Positions 13,862 to 26,019 of a stretch of 64,000 bases of DNA are shown in pieces. The position numbers and the translations under genes were made by a program. The DNA comes from Lenzites betulinus. Taxonomy: Eukaryota; Basidiomycota; Agaricomycetes; Polyporales; Polyporaceae. The stretch spans positions 248,001 to 312,000 of the forward strand of contig JABYQU010000042.1 in NCBI GenBank assembly GCA_022264855.1. Reading direction: 5' to 3'. A model generated the notes under the pieces. It did no database searches and was not told the origin of the DNA. It saw nothing but the letters and a program-made list of their open reading frames with translations. How positions within the stretch are numbered: the first letter of the stretch is position 1; each line of letters begins with the position of its first letter.

Positions 13862-16800
13862 AGTGTTCAATGGGTGGCGGCGGTGAGGGTGAGTGGTAAA
13901 ATATCGGCTCGATGAGCGGACGTGTAGAGCGCGATGGTGGGGGCAAGAGAGAGGACGCGAGTGGCATTCGTACGCTTGTGCCATGTTGGTTTTATAGGCG
14001 AGTGGCTCACCCCGCCGAGTCGGCCTCCATTGTTCCTTCTTGTCCTCATTCCAAATTGGGTGAAGGCCTGATGGTAATGGGCGTCTACAAAGGCCATGGC
14101 TGGGCGCGATTGTAGGGTGTTGTTAGACGTGAAGCAGCTCGAAAGAAACGCAAGGACCTTCTTTACGCCCGTTCGTCGTTGTTAAACGTTACTCCAAAAG
14201 CCCATACGGCTAGAAACGACGCTTGATGATGACATTGGACATACTCCTTGTTTAGCCGCTGAAAGCTGTTCCGGGGCCAATTGGCGAAGTCGTGATTGGA
14301 TTGAGGAGTACTTTGTCAAGCACGAAAGCTGTTCATGCACCAGCATGCATCGCGACCAGCGAGCGACAAACGTCGGCGCGTACGCAAGATGTCATGGTAG
14401 TCGGGCAGTGGGCGTTATATTCATCCTAGCGTCATGAGTGTGAACACGTTTGCTTAGCTACAGCCTGCGAAGCAATGCGTTGTTAGATCTGACCGCAAAA
14501 ATTCCATGGAAAACGTACTACTGGCGATGAAACACAGCAGCTGAAAATGTACCAGAGTACTCTCGAGCACGACTAGCGCTTGATGGTGGAGGCAGATGAG
14601 CAAGTTCGATAAGCGCCCACCATAGGAATTCCTTCTTGCTCTCCTACCACGCCCATGATCGTTTGAAAGTTGTGACCGTACGGTACCGTAGTAAGACCCG
14701 CACTGACGCTAGGCTCTTCAAAATGACCAATTCTACTTATCGCAAGATCGCAACGCAGAAAGTTCAAGATACATAACACGGATGCAAAAGGCGCACGCTG
14801 CGACCTGATAGGCCTGATGGTGGAGGCCCTCGGTCTCTTTCACTGGTGTCCGAAGCGTGCAGCCTGTGCAGCGAGAAGGCCTCACCCCTTGTAGCTTCGA
14901 CTTCTACTACTACGCCCGATCCTCTCGGGTCTGATGGAGGTGCGGCACCGGTCGGTGAGATTGCAGATTCTATCAGTATTGTCGAGTTCAAGGCGATGCA
15001 TCCATATTGACTCCAAGTTCACCCCCAACGCCCGTACCAGTACTAGTGTGCGCCGTATGTCTCTCTCAAAATCAGCTGCGGGCGCGACCTCCGTGCCTTA
15101 GTATTCTGGTACTCCCCCGGGTGACCAGTGACTATGTAGTTGCCTGGACAACACAACCTCCCAGTACCGACACCGGCGAGCCCATCCAAACTCCAAAACT
15201 CCAAAACTCGAGCATAGCTGCCTCAACGGGAGACCCTCGCGGCCCGTCCTCCCGCATAAATCCTGCGCACATCTCCCCTCATTCCAGAATCCAGAACCCA
15301 AATCGCAGCCAACAAGTCCCGACACCCGCGCGCCGCATCGCCCCCATTCCCGCGCCCCGGCCACACACCCAAGTTCGAACTTCGCACCCCGACTCACCCG
15401 CACCCCGCACCCCGCCCGGCCCCAAGTCCCTCCGCGCCCCGCCCTCTTCCCGCGCCGCGCCGCGTTCCTCTCCGTCCGTCCAGCCGCAGCACCCCTCTCT
15501 GCGCAGCACCCCCGAAATATTAATGATACTGACAATAATACTGCGCTGCTCCAGGTGCATGTGTGCGGGACACAGGTCTGAGGCACACGCAGCGGGTTGT
15601 GAGTCGGTATGTGAGTTTGAGTACACGCGACGGAGGTCTGGGCAGTGGGGCGCACTGGAGCGCTGGAGTCCTGGGAGTGTCCTGGGAGCACCGACTCCAG
15701 ACTCCAGCCCCTCCCCCATGGCCGTTGATAGTGCCTGCTGAATGCTGAATATTGTATGTTGAATGTTCGGTGCACGGCCGGGCTTCTCGTGAGCAGTGTC
15801 GCGCCGACCGTGCAGTTGTAGGTATGTCCCGCCTCAATGAATTCGATATCCTCGTTCGCGCTCCGGACCACCCGCAACGCACATGCACATGCATATATAA
15901 CCATACACACCGGGCAAGTTACCTGCAAGCTCAAACGACGATCCACGCATCCATGATGTATAACGATTCATTGCACGACCGCGCGTAGCGTACATCGACA
16001 CCAGACCTAGTAGCCGGTAGCGTACAGCCCCCCCTCCCCTGCCTCGCGCTCTACTACATCTCCCCAGGAGACCCCACGGCGCATAGCGTACACCACACGG
16101 AAGTCGTAACAGACACAAAACCGCGCATGTACGTGCGTACGTAACCTGAGCATATATCCTACTTTTCGATCGGGCGTGCATAGTGGTACTTTTATCGCCG
16201 CATACCAGAGGGCGAGGGTGTATGACAAGGAGGAAGCGAGGGTAAGGAAGGAAGAGAGAAAGGAAGATGTAATCGACACACTAGTATTATAATCTCTCGG
16301 GACAAGAACGTTGCGCGGGGCGGGGCGTGGGTGCGGCTATATTACGTGGGGGTGAGGGTAATTCTCGAACAGGGAGCAGGTAGAGAGAGGGGATGTGTAT
16401 CGAGGCGTACGTAAACGGAGACGGGGAAAGAGACGGGGAGAGAGCGAAAGAGAGAAAGACGGGGGAAAGGGAGAGAGGAGCAGGAAGTGAACCCCCGTCC
16501 CAGCGGGGGGCGGGCGGGCTCGACCGGATATGTAGCGTCGAGCGGTGCAGCAGCAGAGAGGACGGGACGGACATCGCTGATCACGGTAACACGGAACACG
16601 TTGGAACACGAAACAGGAAAGACTGGGCATGGAACACGGGCGGCGGGCGATAGGACGTATAATGGATAAGGCGGGGAAAGCTATGGATTATACACTGGTG
16701 GAGCGGGGACGTGTGCAGCACAGACGGGGACTGAAACGGAGACGGGAGGAGAGGGGACTGGGGAAGGGGGAAGGGAGGGCGGGAGATGATGTGTATTATA

Positions 16801-17018
16801 TACGCCGCTGACGCGCGCTGTGTCTGTACTTTTGGCCTCGCATCGCTGGGGCCGGGGCCGGGGCGGAAGGGGATGGGGTGCGTGGCGATGGGCGAGGTCG
16901 AGCAGAGGTCGGACGGGAGAGAGCGGCGGACGTCTAGGTGGTCAAACAAGGCAAGGAAGGCGAGGCGATCCAGTAGCAACCAAGGGCGGGCGGGCAGGCG
17001 ATCCGGAGGGGGCGACGA
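13862..17018. other. Intergenic region between P1 and the Sfp1-like gene
   Basis: About 3.2 kb. The first few hundred bases should hold the P1 promoter and the last few hundred the 3' end of the Sfp1-like gene. Overlapping ORFs on both strands at 15.0-15.9 kb come from GC-rich, stop-poor sequence and show no domain. A C-rich plus strand at 15.3-15.5 kb and a purine-rich one at 16.4-16.8 kb stand out. Confidence 0.55.
16400..16490 (+). repeat. Polypurine tract
   Basis: The plus strand is almost all A and G over about 90 bases, in runs such as GAGACGGGGAAAGAGACGG and GAGAGCGAAAGAGAGAAAG. A second, weaker purine-rich stretch lies at 16.66-16.78 kb. It is downstream of the Sfp1-like gene, whose transcript would carry it as polypyrimidine. 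Confidence 0.6.
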
Positions 17019-19291
17019 CTATTGCTGCATGCTCATCGCATACCCCTGCTGTTGCTGCTGCTGCTGCTGCTGCGCATACTGCTGCATGCTCTGCGGGACC
17101 GCCTGAGCTTGCTGCTGTTGCTGAGCCTGCCCTTGCTGTCCCTGCTGGGTCGCGGGCGCATACTGCTGGCCAGCCGCATACGCATACGCCGGCGGGTTCG
17201 CAGTCGCGCTCTGGTAGCTCGGCGGGTGCGCGAACTGTGCCTGCTGCTGCTGCGCAAACGACGGCGTCGTGGGCGTGCGCGGCGACGCGGGCTGCGACGG
17301 CGTCGCGTGCCGCGAGTGCGCGTGCGCGTGCCCCTTGTTGTGCTGCAGACACTCGTGCTGCCCGCTCGCGAGCAGCGCGAGCCCGATCGCGCCGTGGTCG
17401 CCCGAGTGCTGGTAGTGGTACCCTACAATGTTGCGTCAGCATGCAAGGCAAGGGAGGGGAAAAGGTGCAAGGGAAGGGCGACTCACGGAGACCGTTCATG
17501 TTCTTGTACCGCCGCTGGCAGTCGCCGACGCCGCACGCGTACGGCCGCAGGCGGCGCTCCGCCTCCTTCTCGACCTCGCGCAGCTCCGCGTCGCTGAGCG
17601 TGACCTCGCTCTCGCTCGTCGCGGTCCCGTTCTCGCCCGCGCGCGCGGCCTTCTCGCTGCGCTTGCTCGCGAGCAGCTCCTGCAGGTGCTCGAGGTCCTT
17701 CGGCGGCGCGAAGTTGCACGAGCCGTGCGTCATGTGGTACTTGAGCCCGTTCGCCTGCTTGTAGCTCTTGTTGCAGTTCGGCTTCGGGCACCGGAACGGC
17801 TTCGAGAGCAGCAGCGACGACGCGGGCCGCGAGAGCGTCGTCGACGCGCGCGGCGACGTCGTGCCCGAGCCCGACGCGCCCGCGTTGGATGACGACGCCT
17901 GTGCGTTCTGCGAGCCCGAAGGCGCTACGGCGCGGTATGTCGTCGAGTTGCCGGGCGTGGGCGAGGCGACGCGGGATGATGCCGGCGTGCTGTCAGGGGT
18001 GTTGCCCGCGCTGTTCGAGAGCAGCAGGGCCGTCGGAGCACATGCGCTCTGATTGCCGCCTGCGCCCATCGGGCCCAGGGACATGTTCGCGAGCTGGCTC
18101 TGCTGCTGCATGAACATGGCGTTGGCGCCACTGCTCAGGGGGTTCGTGCCTGGGAGCAGACTGGAGTAGTCAGAATAGCCCGCGTAGGCGTTGAAGGCGT
18201 CCTCGGTGCGCGCTGTGGAGCCCGCGGCTGAGCCACCGACACTTGAGCGGAAGCCACTCATGTGGTGTGCCCGCGAGGGCAGCACCGTGGTGGTGTCGAA
18301 GGCGGAGATGGGCGACGCGGGCTGGCTCGCATGCGCAAGGGCGGGGGAAGGGAGCGCGGAGTGTGAGTACGCGGGGTAGGACGAGAGCGGCGTCGAAACC
18401 GGCGTGTCAGGGGGAGAAGGAGCTCCCGAGGAGGGGGCACTCGGGTTCTGGTCAACGTCCAGTTCCATGTCATCAGGATCAAACCCTTGGTAGGATATTG
18501 ACTGTGGCTGCTGGGGGGCTTGCGAAGCGCCGTTGGGGTCGGGGAAATACGACACCGTCTGCGCGGCGGCCGATGAGGGCATCGAGGACGTTGCCTGGGA
18601 GTGGGCCTGCTGAGGGGCGTAGGGATCGAGAACGACAACATGGCACTCCTCGAAATGATCGACGAGCGCATGGAGATCGTTCAGATTGAGCCCGCAACAG
18701 GTGTAATCCCGTGCCTGAGACATGGTCGCATCAGGCACAGAAGGTTGAGGGAAGGGGTTATATGCACGCACGAGTTCGTCCTGCCGATCGAATACATGGA
18801 GGGCGTTGACAATGGAGCCCCGGTCGCTCTCGATAGACGACGACATCTTGCCAAACTTGAAGTCGTTTGGGCTGTGGCGGATGAAAGGTCAGTATATATA
18901 CGAAGCGGAAAGAGCTGAGTAAGCGAGGCAAAGGTTCGAGAATACGCTGCACATGTCCGGTGCAGGAACGTGGTGGAGGTGCAACGAGGAGTTGATGTCG
19001 AAGGAGAAGTGAAAGTGGGTGCAATCGCATATAGTTTGGAGACAGGGGCGGAAAGATGTGAATGAGAAGAACGGGCACTCACTCTAATGGTCCAAGGAGT
19101 CCGCCGGGAGACATGCCGGGGTAGAAACGGCTGCCATACGACCCAACTCTAGAGGAGAAGGGGGATCCAATGAGATGGCGGGTGTATGAGGCGGGGTTGA
19201 AGGAGCCGTTTGGGCCGGTGAAGGAACCGGAGCCCATGGTGAAGTCCTGCTGCTCAGCAGATTGGAAGGATATTGGCTGCGCTGTAGCCAT
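17019..19291 (-). CDS. SFP1: Sfp1-like C2H2 zinc-finger transcription regulator
   Basis: Exons 19291-19083, 18871-17487 and 17422-17019 give 665 aa in one frame, starting MATAQPISFQSAEQQ. Near residue 110 is a CCG...DLHALVDHFEECH segment, the divergent N-terminal finger typical of this family. Two canonical fingers follow in the C-terminal half: CPKPNCNKSYKQANGLKYHMTH and, split by intron 2, CGVGDCQRRYKNMNGLR joined to YHYQHSGDH. The NGLKYH/NGLRYH helices match yeast and fission-yeast Sfp1, which controls ribosome-biogenesis genes with nutrient state; the same role here is inference. The middle is Ser/Pro/Ala-rich. The last 60 residues are Gln-rich, with a CAG run read as glutamine at about 17050-17075. 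It lies beside the long gene-poor stretch, which must hold its promoter. Confidence 0.82.
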
Positions 19292-22200
19292 TGCAGAGAG
19301 AGTTGGGGGAGGAGACGCCGAGCGAGATGCGTGCAGAGCTGAGAACTTGAAGTTGCAGAGTCGTGCGAGAGATGATCGGACGTGATGCGCTTGTCTATGT
19401 GGATGATGGGGACGTCTAGGGGGGCGTCGGGGGCCGGGTCGCACTTAAGAGGGGGGACGGGCGGAAGAGGGCGGGCGACGAGGAGGGCGGCGGAGGAGGG
19501 AGGGATGGGATTGGGATTCGAGATCCGCGCTGGGGCCGCATCCATAATATACGCTCCAGCGACCGCCTCCCCCGGCGACCCCCCTCCCACATCGGGCCAT
19601 CCCATCACACCCCGCGCCAAACACGGCCACACACGCGGCAGGCCCTGGCCCAGTCCGCGTTCTGCCCGAGCCCCCGACCCGGCCCCTTGGCCCCCGGCGC
19701 CTACGCCCGCCGCTCGGCACTCGCCCTCCTCCGAGTGCGCGAGTGCAAGCATGAGTGGCTGCTCGCCCGAGTGGGTGAGTTAGCGCTCCCTCACCCTCCT
19801 CGCTCGAAAAGCTCACTCAGCAGCTGGCCACACCCGCCGCCCCTCCTCCCGCTGTCACTGTCCCTGCGAGCGCGCAGCCGCCTCGCAGCCACCCGGCCGA
19901 CGCTGCTCGCGCACACCCGCGCTGCCGGGCCCACGCACGCCGCCGCGGCCTGCGCATCCGCCCCTTCCACGCTGAGGCGGTCCACCTGCTCCCCGCTCCC
20001 TCCGGATACCTACCCTCGCCCGCAGGATATCGACGTCCAGAATAGCCCGCGCCCAGCCCACACACGTCTACCCAATCCCCGCGCCGCGTGCACACCCATG
20101 TATCCATATCCATCCACAACCACCCTTCCTGCACACACACCCGCGACGGCCTCGATCCGCGCGAGCCCAGGTGCTGTCCCGCTGCAGCAGGCACCGCCGT
20201 ATGCATGCGCATCGTTCCTGCACGCCCACGTCCGCCCAGACTGTCTGTGCACTCCGCCCGGTAACGCCTACCTGACAAGCACCAGCCAGCCAATCGCCCC
20301 CGCGCGGCTGTCCATATGAACTCCAACCCACCCCTGCCCCCCGCCGAGACGCGCGTCCGAAGCGCGTCCGCGTGCGCGTACACTCCCGCGCCCGCATTCA
20401 CTTCCGAGTCCGAGTCCAACTTGACCGCGAACGCGAACCGCGAGGGGCGCCTGCTTCCGCCGCGGGCGCGACGCCCGCGCGCTAGCGCCAGCGCTCCCCG
20501 CATCCAATACCTCCTCCCGCGCGGCCGCTCACACGCGCCCCTGCCCTGTCAGAGGTCAGACTCTTCGGACTTCCCCTCTCCCCCGCGTCCCTGTGCAGCG
20601 TGCCCCAGAGCGCGCACGACTTATTGCCCCCGCCCCGCCCCTCATCCAGGCGCGCGCGACGTCCGCGGGCGGTTGGCAGGGGCACGGCGCCTGATCGCGC
20701 GGCGCGCGCTGGGTGTGGTTACTTATTGCTGTTACAGTGTTACAGTGTTAGGCTCGGTCAGACTTGCAGTTGTGCCACTGCATGCTGGTGTCCCCTGCGA
20801 CTGTCGCTAGCTACAGCCTATACAGGTACAGCTCCGCGCGAGGGGAGGTGGCATCGATATCGCGCGGATGCGATCGTCCGCGACACAGCTTGTCAGTGTC
20901 GCTGTCGCTGTCGCGGCGGCGTGCAGGCGACGGCGGCGACGGCGGCGATGTGCCCGTCGCGCTGCTCGGTGTATACTGCAGTATAGTGATCCGGCGTAGC
21001 GTCGCCCACGACCTCCTCGGAATCATAATCGGACTTCGGAGCTGGACATGCACCCTCCAATCCAACCCCGTGAACACCCACTCACATACCCGCCTGCATC
21101 CCGCATCCCGCATCGACGCACCCCCGCCTCGTGCAGCAGCCGCATGGCGCGCCGCACACACTCCCATTCGCATTCACGCGCACGAGGCGAGGCAGCTTCG
21201 GTAAGTCGGTAAGAGGCCCGCGCGTCCGACCGCGCGCGTGCCCCGTGCCCCGTGCCGCGGGTGCCACGCCCTGCTCCGCCGCTCCGCGAGCTGACCGTGG
21301 TGCGCTGCCGGACTGCGCTGAGTGCTGATTGTACTGGGGCGTGAGGGGGGAGGGGGGAGCGCGTGATCTGCGTCGACGTCGGATGCGCGGGACGGGTCGC
21401 GGGGTGGGGGGTTCTTGACTTTGAGCACTCGGACGCGACGATGGGTTAGATCGCGCGTTATGGCAAGTACGGAAGGGATACGGGGTAGAACCTAGCACCT
21501 AACCCTCAGCACGAAACGCTGAGCCCTCGCGCAGACGATCTCGAGACCTCCTCCTCCTCCGACTCCACCTCGAAATACCCCGATGCCCCGTATAACGTCC
21601 CGAGTCCCGACCACCCGCCCGCCCACCGCCCACCTGATGATCACGCACATAGCAATAGCACAACGCGCTACCAAGCGTGGGTTTCCGGCTCTGCGCCTGC
21701 ACGACCATTGGCTGCACGCACTGCGTGCATATGGACCCACCGGCTGCGCACGCCCGCGTACGCTGCATCACTCTTCGCCGGCACTAGGTTACATGTGCAC
21801 GCATGGCGTTGTACTACTATACTGCGGGCACATGTGCAAACATGTATTAATATGTGTGCGGCGCTCAGCGGTGAACAACGCGGGTATACATGGTACTGGT
21901 ACAACGCGAGCGTCCCCACATCCGGATCCGGATATACGTCTTGCCCTGAGTTCGCGCGCGGGGTCGGACGTGGACGTGGACAGACGGCAGACGGCAACTC
22001 AGCAGACCGCCGATTATTATTATAGCTACGGCCATACATACGCGCGGGCTCGACTCTGGCTGGATATTGGTTCGCGGGGCTGACGTGGACAGCCTGACAG
22101 GCCCAGGGTCGCCCGTCGATGTCCATATGCATTGACGGGCACGAGTCGGAGCGACGGTACAACGCCGACGGCGGGATCTGCGTGCCAGAGACTCAGAGTC

Positions 22201-25200
22201 AGACAGCTTCTTAGATCTTGGACCCGAGTTTGACTTCCCACTGCAGGCTGCCAGGATTGATGTGGACTAGGATAGTGCGGTGCGGTGCAGCGTGCATGTG
22301 GGGGCCTGAGACTCGAGCTTGAGCGGTGTCGCCTCAAGCAAGTTCGGATTGCCAGTGGGCGCGCACATATTGTTGCGATGCGCGGTCACTGGTGTTTAGT
22401 ACGCTTCACTATGAACTGGACATGGGCAAATGAGGATGAAGATGAGAGACACCACCACGAGGCAGGGGAAGTGTGGAAGTCCGCGCACCGTACTTGAATC
22501 CTGAATCCTGATTCCGGGTCTTCAAGGCCTCACAAGCATCGGTACCTCGATTCTAACCCGAAAGAGCCACGAACGCCAATACGACTATCACTGTCACGAT
22601 ATATCCATGTCAACACCGCGCATGGTCAAGTCTCAATGTTCATGTTCAACGTCGATGCCAGTGCCATGGGCGGCGATGTCCCGGATACTGAGTGAGCATC
22701 ATGAACACCCCAGGAGACACCAGGGCGCACGGTGCAGTTCGAACGCCGCGATCGCCTGCGAGACCTCGCACGCACGCCGATCCCCGCCAGTCTGACAGTG
22801 AGTGTGGCTAGAGATCTCGAGTTCGGGTTGTATGCAGTGCGCGGGGTGCCAGTGCCAGTGCCAGTAAGGGCCAGAGTCAGACACGAAGACTCAACAGCTC
22901 AGATACCAGACACTGCCCACTGCTCGTGCCAGACTGAGATTCAGTTGATGTAGATTGCGTCCCACCCTCCCTTCGCGTGAAGTCCGGAGTCCGAGTTACT
23001 CGCCATCTTGCGCCCGCAACACTTGGACTAGCACTTACTTACTTGCTAGAGTGCGCATCGGGCGCGGAACGCCAGTGCCAGTCTCAGATCCTGACATCCT
23101 GGGGAGGGATGGGCGGGCGCGAATCCGCCGTGGATCACCGTGATCAGCATGAGACGTGCCAAGGCGGGGTGAGGGGGTGAGGGAGGGGGATCCGACGGCC
23201 GTCGGGTGTCGGGCGGTGAGCAGTGGTCGGATGCCTCCCGGGACGAGTCGGACGACGCTGGGGCAGACTCGAAGGACCGGTACACTCGGGGACGAGTGCG
23301 CCCTTGGATTTGTCGGCTGCGATTCAGACATCACGCCGGAGTAGTTTGGCGTTTGAAGCATCCAGTATAGCATGGTTGTGCGCACACGCGGGCAAGAACT
23401 GTGGACATCCGAAGAGTCAATATCATTTAATAAGAATCCGGTAGAGCGCACACTTACCTGAGCTTCAAGCGTGCTCGCAGCGCATGCCCCATACAGCCCA
23501 CTCGCCATCCCGTCAAGACATCATCACAACTCGAACAAAGGTCCTAACGCAGCACGAGATCCCAGCGAGCGCGAGATCCAACCTGATCCAACTTGAACGT
23601 CTGACAATCTGAGTAAGAGGCGCGTCGAGCGATCAAAGCCATCAACGCAATTCCGACTCGGAATTCGATCCCCGCGGCCGCTCAGGCTGCTGCACAGTCC
23701 AGCCCAGGTCCAGCGACCATTTCGAAGCTCGCGCAAGTGCACGCTCGGAATCGACGCGCGATAATCACTTGGATCAGCGATCAGCGACCAGTGCTGAGTA
23801 CTGAGTACTGAGTGCCGCCGGCGGGCCCGGGTGTCGCTGTCTGGGGCAGATCATGCCGCGAGCGGGCACTGGCAGGCATCAGCGTATGAGGCCCGAGGCT
23901 CGAGGGCGCGTCGACATCGTCCTGTGGATGCGGCGCGCGGAGGTGTCGGGCGCGAGGCGGTGGCTATCATCATCCTGGATAATGGATGTCTGGGGATTCT
24001 GGGTGGGGATCAGCAGATAAGTACGGGGGCGGGGCTGGGCGGGCGGGGGTGTCACTTCATAATCACTGTCAGGTGCGGGTGTCGGCGTCGGGATGTTGAC
24101 ATTGGGACAGTGGACGTGAACTGGGTCTCCGGCCTTGGGCCCCCTACATACTGTATAATAACGCGCGGAGTGAGGTTGATCTGAGGATACTGGGCAGCGT
24201 GAGCATTGCCATATGCGTGTGTGAACCAGACATGCCCGATCTAATCGTCGTGAATCGCGCCCGCGCTCCCACTCGAGTCGGACTTCGACGTCGACTAGCC
24301 CTCGTCCGCACAAGGAAAGCATGCGCGTGAAAGCTCGCCACCAAGTCGCCACCCGCATCGAGCCCCGCATATGTACTGTACTATGCGGTATACAGAGACT
24401 ATAATAATGGCCACAACCGGCGCCGCGCGCCACACCACGCCCCCCGCGCGCAGCGCTGCACTCACGGCTACCGCCACATTTCTCCGGTGCCTCGCGCGCG
24501 TCGTACGACGCCCGCGGCTTCTCCCACCGGGCGTGCGGCGGACGTGTGTATCTGACTCTCGGAATCCAAATTCTTCGTGCTCATGTTCGGGTCTTCGATT
24601 CCTCGGTCCTTCCCGCGCAGAGTACAAGTCTTTGGGGTGGGGCGCTGGATATAGCCTTCGAGTGGTCGGGTTCGCGGGAGGGGATGCGGACGGGCGCGGG
24701 GGAGGGTGAGAGTCGGTGGTGGTTAACCTTGGCGGTGTGCGATGCCGTACCCCTGTGAACGACTTGTTGGCTTCGAGCCCGGGGGCGCGCCGAGGGCGGA
24801 CACAGAACGGCGGGCGCGTAGTACTAGCTATAGTAGCACATCGGCGTCGCTCGCACACGCCCGAATCCTTACAAGAGCCCGAACCTATTGGACGCCCGCA
24901 TCCGTTGTCCTCGTCTTCCACGCGGATTTTCCAACTCGGTTGATTCTCCTTTGAACACGGCGTACCCAGCGGAGCCTGGGACACCCGAAGTTACTCTTCT
25001 TTGTCCTTCGTCCTCTGGTCCAAGTGCATCGCGCATCGCGCGTCGTTTTTTCTCTGCCAGTCTCTGTCTGCACCCGAGGCGTTCGACGGCGCACGCGCAG
25101 GGTGCCGCGCGTTCTCCCGCACATCTAGAGTTGGACGTGCGGTATCATGCCGGCACCGATGGGTGTTTGGGATCAGACCGCACGCGTTAATGGTTAGAGT

Positions 25201-25530
25201 GGAACTTGGAAAGACGACGGACCTGGTGACCGCAGCGAACGCACCACAGCGCCGTCGCGCTTCGGCCATATCCGGCGCTCGAGCGCAGGTGTCGCTGAGT
25301 CGGTGCGGCGAGGAAAGGGAACTCAACGGCGTTTGGGATTCGAGATTCGAGCGTCGTGCTTCGGCCTTCCATGCGCCTCGTCGCGTCCGGGAAGGGGCAC
25401 GGGCCCTGCACGTATGAGGTCAAGCTCCGGCAGCCGAAGTCGACGTCGAAGGCCAGTGCGGGACGCTACGTACACGCCCTGGGCCCGACGCCGTAAACCC
25501 TCGACGCTGCGGCGGCACTGCCCGCTCGAG

Positions 25531-26019
25531 CAGGACCCCCGCCAATACACCAAGAGCTCATATCCGGCGCTCGGCCGGATAGGCCCAAATTCGGTGGCTC
25601 CAAAACCCTCAAAATTCGGTCATTTCCACATAACCCTCCGCCAAAACCTCAAAATTCGGGCCTCCGGCGGATGTATCGTCCAAGGGCGCTTATCAGATTT
25701 GCGGTCCGGGTCGCCAGAGACTCCATTCCAACCTATAATCCCGGCCGTAAGAGTGGTTAAGTGACTATCTGGACACTACAATTTCGGCGCAAAAATCATC
25801 GCCAGGTCCCCCGGATCCAAGGTCCCAGCGGCTGCCGGCCGTCCCCTCATTTTCGGTGCTGTTGCACCCAAGATTTTCCCGCTGGGGCCGGATTCGGGCA
25901 CATGACCTCGGCCTCCCGGAGGCCTATTTTCGGTGAATGGCATGTAGCTTTTCGGGCCCTTCGGGCCCATTTTCGGTAGCGCCCGCATATGAGCTCCCGG
26001 CGTATTGGCGGGGGTCCTG
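25531..26019. mobile_element. TE3: 0.49 kb MITE-like element with 40-bp inverted termini
   Basis: Both ends read inward as CAGGACCCCCGCCAATAC, then a variable GCC/ACC, GAGCTCATAT and CGGCGC, giving about 40 bp of inverted repeat with few mismatches. CTCGAG flanks both ends (25525-25530 and 26020-26025), a possible 6-bp target duplication; being a palindrome it may instead be part of the termini. Inside, the left half carries CCTCAAAATTCGG twice, 40 bp apart, and the right half carries ATTTTCGGT at 25849, 25926 and 25969, so a shared word faces inward from both sides. No ORF of note. Non-autonomous. Confidence 0.7.

Noticed and set aside
15007..15946. Overlapping 244- and 282-codon ORFs
   Set aside because: Both strands open through a C-rich tract with low-complexity translation and no domain.
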